Shown: positions 8,288 to 16,090 of the stretch, in pieces
How positions within the stretch are numbered: position 1 is the stretch's first letter
Layout of the letters: each line of letters starts with the position of its first letter
Assembly: GCF_963664135.1 (NCBI RefSeq)
Contig: NZ_OY760905.1
Span: 1,054,001-1,118,000, forward strand
Length of the DNA stretch: 64,000 nt
DNA from: an uncultured Acetobacterium sp.
Lineage (GTDB): Bacteria > Bacillota > Clostridia > Eubacteriales > Eubacteriaceae
Direction of reading: 5' to 3'
Position numbers and translations under genes: made by a program
Notes under the pieces: model-generated
Databases searched by the model: none
The model's input: the letters and a program-made list of their open reading frames with translations, nothing else
Told to the model about the DNA's origin: nothing

Positions 8288-10819
8288 TCATTCCCGCTCA
8301 AATATTTCATTAAGTGGGGCAGGGCGCTTAAAATAATAACCTTGAAATTCTTGAGGTTCGAAGCTTTTGATAATTTCAAACTGTTCCAGGGTTTCAACCC
8401 CTTCGACGGTCACCTCAAAAGATAACTCATGGGCCATTTGAATCATTGTTTTTAAAAGTCGGCGACTTTTGATGTCGTCTAAGCGTCTCGCATAACTCTG
8501 ATCAATCTTCAAGCGGTCGATGGGCAGATTCTTAATGTAATCAATGGATGCATACCCGGTTCCAAAATCGTCGAGGGTGACAATGAATCCCAACTCCCTC
8601 AGTTCTGATAGAATCGCCGCGCCATATTCCTTGTTCTCAATTAATGCTGTTTCAGTAATTTCAATCTCAAGTAAATGGGGTGGAATATGATAGCGATTGA
8701 CGGCATCCTGCAATTTATACAAAATATCGCGACTGGCAAAATGTTGACCGGATAGGTTTATGGCGACGGGCAGTTCTTTATCAATCAGATTATATTCGAC
8801 AATCGACTGACAGATCCGCTCAATCACATAAAAACCAATATTGATAATCTGACCGGATTGTTCGGCAATCTCAATAAAATATCCTGGCGATTTGATCGAG
8901 CCATCTTTGTGTTTCCACCGGATTAATGCTTCTAATCCCAGCATCGTAATCCCATCTATTGCATACTTGGGCTGATAGTGAAGAAAAAACGCTTTCGTTT
9001 CCAGAGCTGTTTCTATTTCATTCTTAATACAGTTTTCATGCTGGATCGTATCCATAATTGACTGTTCATAAACGGAAACATTAACCAGAACATTATTAAT
9101 CACCGGGGTAATGGCCAGCCGGCTCATATGCAACAATTCAGAATAGGAATCGGTTTGTAACGGATAGTAGGCGACCCCGATTTTATATTTTATAATCACT
9201 GTAAATAGATCTAAAACAAGCGGTTTTTCAAAAAAATTGATGAGTTGACTGACTAAATACGATTTTTGTTCCTGAATCCCTTCAGTCGCAATTAAAAAAT
9301 CATTATTGCTGGCGAGCCCAATTAGATCTCGCTCTTTGGTAGTTTTTTCCAGAAATTCGGTAATACTTTTAAGAATCGCTCCATAAGTCTCTTTTCCATG
9401 GCTGTAGGTCAACTCATTGAGATTGGTAATGGTTAAATTAATGATGGTCACGTCTTTTTCTTTCGCAAAATTTGTCTCCAGCAGGGTGTTGAATCTGATT
9501 TCATTGAGTACACCAGTCAATTGGTTATAATCCAGTAGATAAGAAATCTTTTGATTGGCATTCATCAATAAACTGACATTTTTGGTCAGATCTTCCTGAC
9601 TGACCAACAGCTTTTCACTTTTTTTCTCCAGTTCCATTTTGTTTTGAGATAATTCTGCATTCGCCTTGGCTAAAGCATTGTGCGATTTCCTTCGGATTCT
9701 CATAACAATTACCTGAGCAGAAATGACGACGATCAAAGATGCCATTATCATACTAATCATCAGGATCTGATTTAGAGATAAAACGTAAGAATCTTCCGGC
9801 TTATTGATAATGGTGCTGTTTGGCGGCAGATCCGCATCGGTCAGATTAAATTGTTCCATCCCGCGGTGATTGAAAATTTTTTCCTGAATCGGTTTGTCAA
9901 TAATCGGCATCGACTGAATGTCTTTTCCATTTGATAAAGCGACGATTTCATCCCCAATTATCTGGCCATGCTCATAAGGTGATACTACAAATCCGCCAAT
10001 CACCTGATCGGTAATTGAAGTTGATACCCCGCAAAATGTTGGCATGTTTGAATTGGTTGATAACATGTCTGTATATTGATCATGGTTCAGCACCCCAAAA
10101 GAGCCCGCTGAATAAAGGGCGGTGGTGAACGGATCATACGTTTTTATCACACCCATTTGTTCGTTATAATCATCAATTTTAATCAGATGAATTTGAAAAT
10201 GAAGATTCTCGTCAGCCAAGTTTTCATAGGCATTGATCAATTGCTCATAGGTTCCTTTGGTGGTGCTTGTATCCGCACCGCAAAGCAACAGGTTTTGGAT
10301 TTGAGGCATTGCCTGATTTAGCCACAATAGAAATTCTTCATAATCAACATTTTGCAGAATTCCAGTGACATCGTTAAAGGGCATATCTTTGGGAATACCG
10401 CCATTCACCCCGGCGAATAAAATGGGCGTATTGGGAAAGTATTCTTTTTTGAGGGACAGCATCAATTCAAATGCCGTGTTATCCGTTGTAACAATGTAAT
10501 CAATGTCCTTGGTGACATAATTTTTTATGGTTTCAATCTTATTGTGATCCAAGGGATTTTCCCGATAGGCATCCAGATATTCGGTATAAATATTATATTT
10601 TTGATCAGAGAGCTTTTCTATAATTCCTCGGTGGAGCTCATCGGTCCAGGAAAAACCCTGATTATAGGAGTGGACAATTAAAACGTTTTTTCGTAAATTG
10701 ACTTCATCTTCATTCGCTGCACTGGCAGCCATAACAAAACCTTCACCTATAAGAATAAGCGATATCAGTATCAGCATTATAATTTTTTTGACAGCTTGTT
10801 TTCTGAATACCAATTTCAT
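8288..10819 (-). CDS. Membrane c-di-GMP phosphodiesterase with ABC-type ligand sensor, degenerate GGDEF and EAL
   Basis: Predicted to sense a small ligand outside the cell and hydrolyse c-di-GMP inside. From the chosen ATG (10819) there is a signal/anchor helix (residues about 11-35), then an ABC-transporter-like substrate-binding domain (about 40-330) with KNVLIVHSYNQGF. A second membrane helix follows near 350-375, then a coiled coil, a degenerate GGDEF domain (the signature reads SNNDF, so no cyclase activity is expected) and a C-terminal EAL domain. Catalytic EAL elements are present: EALIRW, the ITETAL glutamate, DDFGTGYAS, LKID, VEGVET and QGYYF. An upstream TTG (10906) is also open, but the signal peptide fits the later start best; the ribosome site for either is weak. 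Confidence 0.82.
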   Translation of the reverse strand: MKLVFRKQAVKKIIMLILISLILIGEGFVMAASAANEDEVNLRKNVLIVHSYNQGFSWTDELHRGIIEKLSDQKYNIYTEYLDAYRENPLDHNKIETIKNYVTKDIDYIVTTDNTAFELMLSLKKEYFPNTPILFAGVNGGIPKDMPFNDVTGILQNVDYEEFLLWLNQAMPQIQNLLLCGADTSTTKGTYEQLINAYENLADENLHFQIHLIKIDDYNEQMGVIKTYDPFTTALYSAGSFGVLNHDQYTDMLSTNSNMPTFCGVSTSITDQVIGGFVVSPYEHGQIIGDEIVALSNGKDIQSMPIIDKPIQEKIFNHRGMEQFNLTDADLPPNSTIINKPEDSYVLSLNQILMISMIMASLIVVISAQVIVMRIRRKSHNALAKANAELSQNKMELEKKSEKLLVSQEDLTKNVSLLMNANQKISYLLDYNQLTGVLNEIRFNTLLETNFAKEKDVTIINLTITNLNELTYSHGKETYGAILKSITEFLEKTTKERDLIGLASNNDFLIATEGIQEQKSYLVSQLINFFEKPLVLDLFTVIIKYKIGVAYYPLQTDSYSELLHMSRLAITPVINNVLVNVSVYEQSIMDTIQHENCIKNEIETALETKAFFLHYQPKYAIDGITMLGLEALIRWKHKDGSIKSPGYFIEIAEQSGQIINIGFYVIERICQSIVEYNLIDKELPVAINLSGQHFASRDILYKLQDAVNRYHIPPHLLEIEITETALIENKEYGAAILSELRELGFIVTLDDFGTGYASIDYIKNLPIDRLKIDQSYARRLDDIKSRRLLKTMIQMAHELSFEVTVEGVETLEQFEIIKSFEPQEFQGYYFKRPAPLNEIFERE

Positions 10820-11041
10820 ATCTCCCATCGCCTTATAGGTTGATTTTCGAGTTAGACAATTACTCATATGTGCAACGTCTGTGTATTCTATTTCAATTAT
10901 AACCAATCATTCCCCGCTCTTCAAGAGAGCTTTTTATCTATTTACAGTTATTTTTTATGTTCGTTTCCTTTTGCTTAAATATTACAGTAGTCATTCCGAT
11001 CACAAGGTGTTCGAATATTTTTCTATAACTGAGCGGCAGTG

Positions 11042-11075
11042 AAAAAAGCTTCCTCACTATTAATGAAGAAGCTTT
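11042..11075 (-). terminator. Terminator downstream of the subtilase gene
   Basis: On the minus strand AAAGCTTC pairs with GAAGCTTT and is followed by a run of six Ts. Confidence 0.75.
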
Positions 11076-11100
11076 GACTGAAAATTTTTCTGACCATTTC

Positions 11101-11134
11101 TTCGGCCCTTGAGCAACTCTATTCAAGGGCCGAA
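11101..11134. other. Perfect stem-loop after the subtilase stop codon
   Basis: TTCGGCCCTTGA and its exact complement (12 bp) enclose a 10-nt loop. It lies 14 bp after the protease stop and has no T-run, so it is more likely an mRNA 3'-protecting or processing structure than the terminator, which follows at 11042-11075. Confidence 0.6.
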
Positions 11135-11147
11135 TCTGATGATATTT

Positions 11148-13142
11148 CTATTTTTGAATAAAGGAGTTTGCCGTTGAACCCGGAGCAGCACTGCCCTTGG
11201 GAACAATCTCAATCCGGATGCCTTCGAGTCGATAGCCAAAACCAGCGGTTCCAGATTGTTCGCCATTCTTGGCCCAACCCATCCAGCCCACGTTTTGAGC
11301 GTGAACCTGATAGTAGACATCAAAAAGATCGGCATCAGTACCGGTAAGTTCAATCTGAATGGCTTCCAGACGCAAGGATTGACCTGAAGTACCACTTAAA
11401 GTACCATCCGCTACATAATTCTGCCAGCCAATATTCTGGACATGCGTTCGGTATTTCACTCCAAGATCATAGTTTTGGGTATTCGTGTTGATTTCGATGG
11501 CCTCCAACCGTAAGGATTTTCCTTCGGTTCCGCTCATCGCCCCATCCGCCACCACACTCTGCCAACCGATATTTTGGACATGGGTGCGGTATTCAATGGC
11601 TGGAGTCGCCTTGTCTTTGACCACATAGTTGACAATCGATTTTTTTACGGTATTGCCTTTTCCATCCAGGACTTGCGCTGAAAGGGTATAAATACCGGCT
11701 TCTGTTGGGGTAAAAGTAGCAGTGCTGGCACTGCTGTAATCTTGAATGGTGGTGGTTTTTGCATTTAAATCATAGTAAAAACCGTATTGATAATCTCCTT
11801 CTCCGCCACTGGCGTTGGCACTCAAGGTGAGTAGCGTCCCCACCGTTTGGCCGGTTGCTTTATCCACTGTAAAACTGTCGACACTCAACGGCGTACTTGG
11901 GGTCACTTTAGCCAGGGCAGCATCCAGTTGGATCATCCCATAACCATAGTAATCATCCCGGCCTTTCGCCCCAAAATCCAGGGCCGTTTCTTCCAGCAGG
12001 GTTTCCACCTCAGTGCTGGTCATATTTGGATCTGCTGCCATCAGGACGGCGCAGGCACCAGCTGTGATTGGGCTGGAAAACGAGGTGCCGGAGGTTACTT
12101 CATAGGTGCCATCATGGCTGGTGGAATAGATCTTCATGCCAGGAGCACATAAATCCACCAGACTGTTGTGCTGGGAAAAGTAAGCGATCTTATTGGTGTT
12201 ATCCGTTGCCCCAACTGAAATAACATTATTATAGGACGCCGGAATCGCTAATTCGCCACTGTAATTGGCATCGGCACCTTCATTACCAGCTGCCGCTACA
12301 ATTACTTTTCCGGCTGTGGCCGCATTTTCCACGGCTGTCCGGAGTGCCGCCGAAACCATATATCCGCCAAAACTCATATTGATGACTTTTACATCCGACC
12401 GCCCGGCTGCTTCATACAAGGCGGCACAGATATAGCCCACATCCAAATTTTTATCGCCATCAGACAGACCGCCAACCCGGTAAGGTGCCACCTTAATATT
12501 GGTAGCGCCAGCGATGCCGGCAATGCCAATGCCATTATTGGCAACCGCTGCCACACATCCCGAGACCAAGGTTCCGTGTCCCGACAAATCAACCATATTG
12601 GTAGTTCCTTCAACAAAATCATAGCCAGTTACGACATTGTCTTTGAGGTCCGGATGTTGGGTGTTCAGGCCAGTATCAATAACCGCGACCACCACGGTTT
12701 GAGCATTATTGACCTTGTCCCAGGTCTCGTCAGCACCAACCCGTTCAAACTGCCAGGCGGTCGACAATGCCGGGTCATTGGGAAGCGCCGAAGTCTGGAG
12801 ATAACTATTTTTCTCAGCTACCAGGACATTGGGGTTTTCCGATAGTTTAGTAACCAGGGCATCGGTATTGGCTGAATCAGCAACTTGGATAATATCCACT
12901 TGATCACTTAAGGTTTCGCCCCCGATAATCTCCTGAGTTGTTAAAGAAAGATTTCCAACATTGGCCTGATCTTTATAAATGACAATAATCTGATCATTGA
13001 TGTTCGAATTGGTATCAAGATCCGCCACTTCATCTAAACTTTGAATGACCATAGACTGACCTTCAGCCATTACCCCAAGGGGGCATGCGCTTCCAATTAA
13101 AACCATTGCGAGCAGGAAGACGATTGCCTTCTTAAATTTCAT
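11148..13142 (-). CDS. Secreted subtilisin-like (S8) serine protease with three ChW repeats
   Basis: An exported protease of 664 aa. A signal peptide (MKFKKAIVFLLAMVLIGSA) precedes an I9-like propeptide to about residue 120. The S8 catalytic domain has Asp156 (AVIDTGLN), His189 (SGHGT), the oxyanion Asn287 (AAGNEG) and Ser354 (GTSFSSP). A Big/Ig-like segment near 425-515 is followed by three tandem clostridial hydrophobic W (ChW) repeats, each opening with YRTHVQNIGW or a variant (YQVHAQNVGW) and ending LRLEAI or YRLEGI. ChW repeats are thought to mediate surface or protein binding, so it probably acts at the cell surface. The start at 13142 has AGAGG eight bases upstream; an ATG ten codons earlier gives a poorer signal peptide. 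Confidence 0.9.
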   Translation of the reverse strand: MKFKKAIVFLLAMVLIGSACPLGVMAEGQSMVIQSLDEVADLDTNSNINDQIIVIYKDQANVGNLSLTTQEIIGGETLSDQVDIIQVADSANTDALVTKLSENPNVLVAEKNSYLQTSALPNDPALSTAWQFERVGADETWDKVNNAQTVVVAVIDTGLNTQHPDLKDNVVTGYDFVEGTTNMVDLSGHGTLVSGCVAAVANNGIGIAGIAGATNIKVAPYRVGGLSDGDKNLDVGYICAALYEAAGRSDVKVINMSFGGYMVSAALRTAVENAATAGKVIVAAAGNEGADANYSGELAIPASYNNVISVGATDNTNKIAYFSQHNSLVDLCAPGMKIYSTSHDGTYEVTSGTSFSSPITAGACAVLMAADPNMTSTEVETLLEETALDFGAKGRDDYYGYGMIQLDAALAKVTPSTPLSVDSFTVDKATGQTVGTLLTLSANASGGEGDYQYGFYYDLNAKTTTIQDYSSASTATFTPTEAGIYTLSAQVLDGKGNTVKKSIVNYVVKDKATPAIEYRTHVQNIGWQSVVADGAMSGTEGKSLRLEAIEINTNTQNYDLGVKYRTHVQNIGWQNYVADGTLSGTSGQSLRLEAIQIELTGTDADLFDVYYQVHAQNVGWMGWAKNGEQSGTAGFGYRLEGIRIEIVPKGSAAPGSTANSFIQK

Positions 13143-13271
13143 AGCGATTACCTCTTTGTGCTTTCTGTTCATTTTTAATCGACTGATTATTTTGGATCGC
13201 TCCTGTTTCTTTTTTTAAGCTGAATCCATCCATGTTAATGTTGCTCATTCTTTACTTCTTGATTATTATAA

Positions 13272-13300
13272 ATTATACCCTCAAGTCACATTTTTTTCAA
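13272..13300 (-). promoter_or_regulatory. Sigma-A promoter of the subtilase gene
   Basis: Minus-strand -35 TTGAAA (13295-13300) and -10 TATAAT (13272-13277) with a 17-bp spacer, about 130 bp before the protease start codon. Confidence 0.75.
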
Positions 13301-13337
13301 TCCATATAAAAATTAATGCGCTCTCGGCAATTTCGAC

Positions 13338-13480
13338 TTTCCTTAAAAATTACTGAATTTCAAGTTTTGCTAAAGGTTAGCAGTTTATTATGTATTTAAG
13401 AGATACACATCTCCCCTTTTTCTTTTCATTCCTAATATAAAAAAAGCAGCGCATCCATTCGGGATCGCTGTTTTTTTGTT
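13338..13480 (+). repeat. Dispersed intergenic repeat, copy B
   Basis: Second copy of the element at 914-1058, in the same orientation. It shares the TTTCAAGTTTT box, the 27-28 bp block ending in CCTAATATAAAAAA, and a terminator hairpin whose stem has changed on both sides (GCAGCG/CGCTGT), preserving the fold. No plus-strand gene lies upstream of it here, because the subtilase gene is divergent, so the terminator has no obvious client gene. Confidence 0.65.
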
Positions 13481-13516
13481 TCGAAAGCTTATTTATCCAG
13501 CGACTTTAGATGTTAT

Positions 13517-13545
13517 TTGTTCTTGAAAATAAAATATGATAGAAT
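13517..13545 (+). promoter_or_regulatory. Promoter of the YbaK-family gene
   Basis: -35 TTGTTC (13517-13522) and -10 TAGAAT (13540-13545) with a 17-bp spacer, 54 bp before the GTG start codon. Confidence 0.6.
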
Positions 13546-13598
13546 TAATAAAACTTAATTTCTTTTAATAAATTTCATCAGAACAGGAGCTAAATAAA

Positions 13599-14078
13599 GT
13601 GGCAATTGAAAAAGTACGGGATTATTTTAAACAATGGAATCTGGATTCACGGATACAGGAATTTGAAACCTCTTCGGCAACGGTGGAACTGGCCGCCCAG
13701 GCTTTGGGGTGCGCACCAGAGCGAATCGCCAAAACCTTGTCCTTCAAATTAGAGGAAAAATGTGTGCTGGTGGTAACTGCTGGCGATGCCAAAATTGACA
13801 ATGCCAAATTCAAGACTCATTTTAAAACCAAGGCTAAAATGCTTTCTCCCGAAGAAGTGGACCAACTCGTTGGCCATGGCGTTGGCGGTGTTTGCCCCTT
13901 TGCCATCAATGATGAGGTGGATGTCTATTTAGACCATTCCCTCCGCCGCTTCGAAACTGTTTTTCCGGCCTGTGGCAGCAGCAACAGCGCCATTGAACTG
14001 ACCATTGATGAGCTGGAAAAATACTCAAACAGCATTGCCTGGTTTGATGTTTGTAAAAACTGGCAGCTGAAGGCTTAG
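13599..14078 (+). CDS. YbaK/EbsC-family aminoacyl-tRNA deacylase
   Basis: A 159 aa single-domain trans-editing enzyme, probably hydrolysing mischarged aminoacyl-tRNA. The YbaK fold is supported by the AKTLSFK segment carrying the conserved lysine, the HGVGGVCPFAI loop, and the YLDHSL...VFPACGSSNSAIEL C-terminal half. Substrate preference (Cys-tRNAPro, Ala-tRNAPro or other) cannot be read from sequence. It starts at GTG after ACAGGAGC. It is a single-gene unit with its own promoter and a strong terminator. Confidence 0.85.
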   Translation: MAIEKVRDYFKQWNLDSRIQEFETSSATVELAAQALGCAPERIAKTLSFKLEEKCVLVVTAGDAKIDNAKFKTHFKTKAKMLSPEEVDQLVGHGVGGVCPFAINDEVDVYLDHSLRRFETVFPACGSSNSAIELTIDELEKYSNSIAWFDVCKNWQLKA

Positions 14079-14100
14079 ATTGATTTCTAAGCTTTTTCGC

Positions 14101-14147
14101 AGAAGACCCTGATGATCTAATAGATCATCAGGGTCTTCTTTTTTTAT
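14101..14147. terminator. Bidirectional terminator
   Basis: The stem AGAAGACCCTGATGATCT with a perfect complement and a two-base loop, then an eight-base T-run. It separates convergent genes. Confidence 0.9.
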
Positions 14148-14171
14148 TTTTCGATTCCTGAACGGTTCGGT

Positions 14172-14960
14172 CTAGGAGAACAAAAACATCACGATAATTC
14201 CGCCAATGACACTGGCGATACCAATCCCAATGGCCATCAGTTTTTCATTTTTGATATCATCCAACAGTTCATCTTCAGACTTATAAGTCACATGGGATGG
14301 TTTTTTGGTTGTAACTGATCGGCCCACATAAAGTCGATTCCCCCGCTTATGGATTTCACCTAGAATATACATGGGTTGATCCTCTGGCAGAATTTCTTCA
14401 AAAAAACGATAGCCCAAAAAACGTGAGCCTCTATTTTTAGAAAAACTAAAATTGAAATTATCTCTGACCCAATCAGAATCTTCTGATTCCATCCGATTGC
14501 AGCCGGGCATCAGATCCACATCGCCACCGAAACTGTCCATATCAATATAGACTTTTTCATCTGAGCTGCTGTCAGTCAGATAGACTTCCACCGGACTTTT
14601 TTCGCTGGATAAAGAAGTTTCCACCTTATCCGTAACGGTTCGGGTATTGCCTTTGTCATCCCGTTCAGTCCGAGTTTCTTCATGAACTGAAAAAACTTCA
14701 TTTTCATAGTAAGCCACCGGACGTTGGGAAAACGGTGCCTCCACATCGCCCGAAACACTGCGAAGGTGACCCTTCACTTCACTGTAATGACGGTAATTCT
14801 CATCCAAACTGGATAAATCACCAACAATGTCCAAGACATCTTTAATGCAGGAGGTCTGCTGAAACTGGATTTCCTGTACCTTGTTTGTGTTTTTGCGAAA
14901 CATATAAACAGCGTAGCAAATCCCTGCAACCATAATCAGTATTCCAATTATAAATGCCAT
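14172..14960 (-). CDS. GIDE/BAM-domain membrane protein (E3-ligase-like, no RING)
   Basis: A 262 aa protein with an N-terminal anchor helix (residues 1-19) and a C-terminal helix (about 240-260). Between them lies a domain resembling the GIDE/BAM region of eukaryotic MUL1: VKGHLRSVSGDVEAPFSQRPVAYY (quoted in parts: KGHLRS, APFSQRPVAYY) and EEILPEDQPMYILGEI, as in the GxxxPVAYYE and EEILPxGxxVYVLG signatures of that family. There is no RING finger, so ubiquitin ligase activity is not implied. It lies 4 bp after the pspA gene and is surely co-transcribed with it, which suggests an envelope-stress or membrane-maintenance role. Confidence 0.72.
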   Translation of the reverse strand: MAFIIGILIMVAGICYAVYMFRKNTNKVQEIQFQQTSCIKDVLDIVGDLSSLDENYRHYSEVKGHLRSVSGDVEAPFSQRPVAYYENEVFSVHEETRTERDDKGNTRTVTDKVETSLSSEKSPVEVYLTDSSSDEKVYIDMDSFGGDVDLMPGCNRMESEDSDWVRDNFNFSFSKNRGSRFLGYRFFEEILPEDQPMYILGEIHKRGNRLYVGRSVTTKKPSHVTYKSEDELLDDIKNEKLMAIGIGIASVIGGIIVMFLFS

Positions 14961-14964
14961 GGTT

Positions 14965-15633
14965 TTAGCTTATTCCCATCTCTGCTTTAAGCTTAGCCAA
15001 TTCGTCATCAACGGCCGCATTTTTTTCCAGTGCTTCAAATTCGTCAGCCACACTGTTGCTTTCGCTGGCCATTTCAGTAAATGCTTGAGCTTCGGCTTCT
15101 TTAGCATTAACTTTCTGTTCCATTTTGTCCAGTTTGGTAAAGGCGCTGGTACTGTCCGTACTGTTTAAAGAGGTACTGACACTTTTTTGAGCGTCGGCCA
15201 TTTTAGAACGGGCGATTAACATGTTCTGTTTCATTCGAGCTTCTTCAAGCTTGGATTTTAATTGACGCACCTGATCTTTCAATTGGCCAACTTGCATACT
15301 CATGGAGTCATAGGCGGCCTGGAATTGAACTAAATCACCATCCACACTGGTTTTTTGCGCCAATGCTTTTTTTGCCAGTTCTTCATTGCCGGCTGTTAAT
15401 GCGACTTTCGCTTTGTTAGTCCAGTCGGCTGAAGCTGCTTTTGCGGATTCCAATTGTTTTAAAGCCTGTTTTTCGCTGCCCATGGCGGCACCCAGTGCCT
15501 GGGTTGCACTATTAACCTGTGCTTCCATGTCAATGATAATCTGTTTCACCATTTTTTCCGGATCTTCAGCCTTATCCAGCATGTCATTTACATTCGCTTT
15601 TAACAAGTCACTAAGACGTTCAAAAATTGCCAT
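14965..15633 (-). CDS. pspA: PspA/IM30-family membrane-stress protein
   Basis: A 222 aa ESCRT-III-like coiled-coil protein that binds and protects the inner leaflet. The N-terminal amphipathic helix MAIFERLSDLLKANVNDMLD and the following AEDPEKMVKQIIIDME match PspA/VIPP1 proteins. Long alternating helices (residues about 25-185) are rich in A, K, Q and E. Good SD CAGGAGG before ATG. It is the first gene of a two-gene unit with the GIDE-domain membrane protein. No PspB, PspC or PspF homologue is nearby, so regulation must differ from the enterobacterial system. Confidence 0.9.
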   Translation of the reverse strand: MAIFERLSDLLKANVNDMLDKAEDPEKMVKQIIIDMEAQVNSATQALGAAMGSEKQALKQLESAKAASADWTNKAKVALTAGNEELAKKALAQKTSVDGDLVQFQAAYDSMSMQVGQLKDQVRQLKSKLEEARMKQNMLIARSKMADAQKSVSTSLNSTDSTSAFTKLDKMEQKVNAKEAEAQAFTEMASESNSVADEFEALEKNAAVDDELAKLKAEMGIS

Positions 15634-15767
15634 TTTTTCCTCCTGCTATTTGTTTTATTATTTCAGGGCATTAAATGCCTGGGCTAATTGAATCTTTCCG
15701 GTCATTGCCCGATTGGTATCAAATCGCCTTTTTTCTGTATGCTCATCTTAACAAATCAGAGAAAATA

Positions 15768-15797
15768 AGTCTATTTCTTTTTTGTTTTAAGCGTCAA
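15768..15797 (-). promoter_or_regulatory. Possible promoter of the pspA unit
   Basis: Minus-strand TTGACG (15792-15797) and TAGACT (15768-15773) with an 18-bp spacer, leaving a 130-nt leader that includes the small palindrome GGCATTAAATGCC at 15667-15679. The rest of 15634-16018 shows no gene. Confidence 0.45.
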
Positions 15798-16018
15798 TTA
15801 TTACCACTTAATTTCCATGAAACTAGATCTATTTCATCGATTTCAATTCTTTTATTGATTTTCATGGATTGTTTAATTAAAAAGCGCATGAAAAAAATAA
15901 TTATGGGTATACAACCTTAAAAGAATCTCTCTCTTTTGAAAGCATTTTAAAATGACAGGATTCTCAGTTAATCAAAGGACGCAGAAAAGGCATCTTGTCT
16001 CTGAAAGGGAGTTTTTAA

Positions 16019-16090
16019 ATGAATAAAAAGCCAGTATCTCAATTTAAATCGGACGAAAGTACTTATTCACAAAAGGGGTGGTCGATATGA
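16019..16090 (+). CDS. 23-aa leader ORF translationally coupled to the chemoreceptor
   Basis: ATG at 16019 follows GGGAG at a 7-base spacing and opens 23 codons (MNKKPVSQFKSDESTYSQKG, then WSI) ending in TGA at 16088-16090. The stop overlaps the chemoreceptor ATG (16087-16089) as ATGA, the classic coupling arrangement. The receptor's own ribosome site (GGGGTGG) lies inside this ORF. Composition is polar with no membrane segment. It may be a coupling or regulatory leader rather than a functional peptide. Confidence 0.5.
   Translation: MNKKPVSQFKSDESTYSQKGWSI

Noticed and set aside
11123..11395. Minus-strand ORFs overlapping the subtilase 3' end
   Set aside because: Out-of-frame reading of the ChW repeats, with no ribosome site.
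15900..16018. c-di-GMP riboswitch in front of the chemoreceptor
   Set aside because: The conserved core of class I was not found; only a leader ORF is supported.
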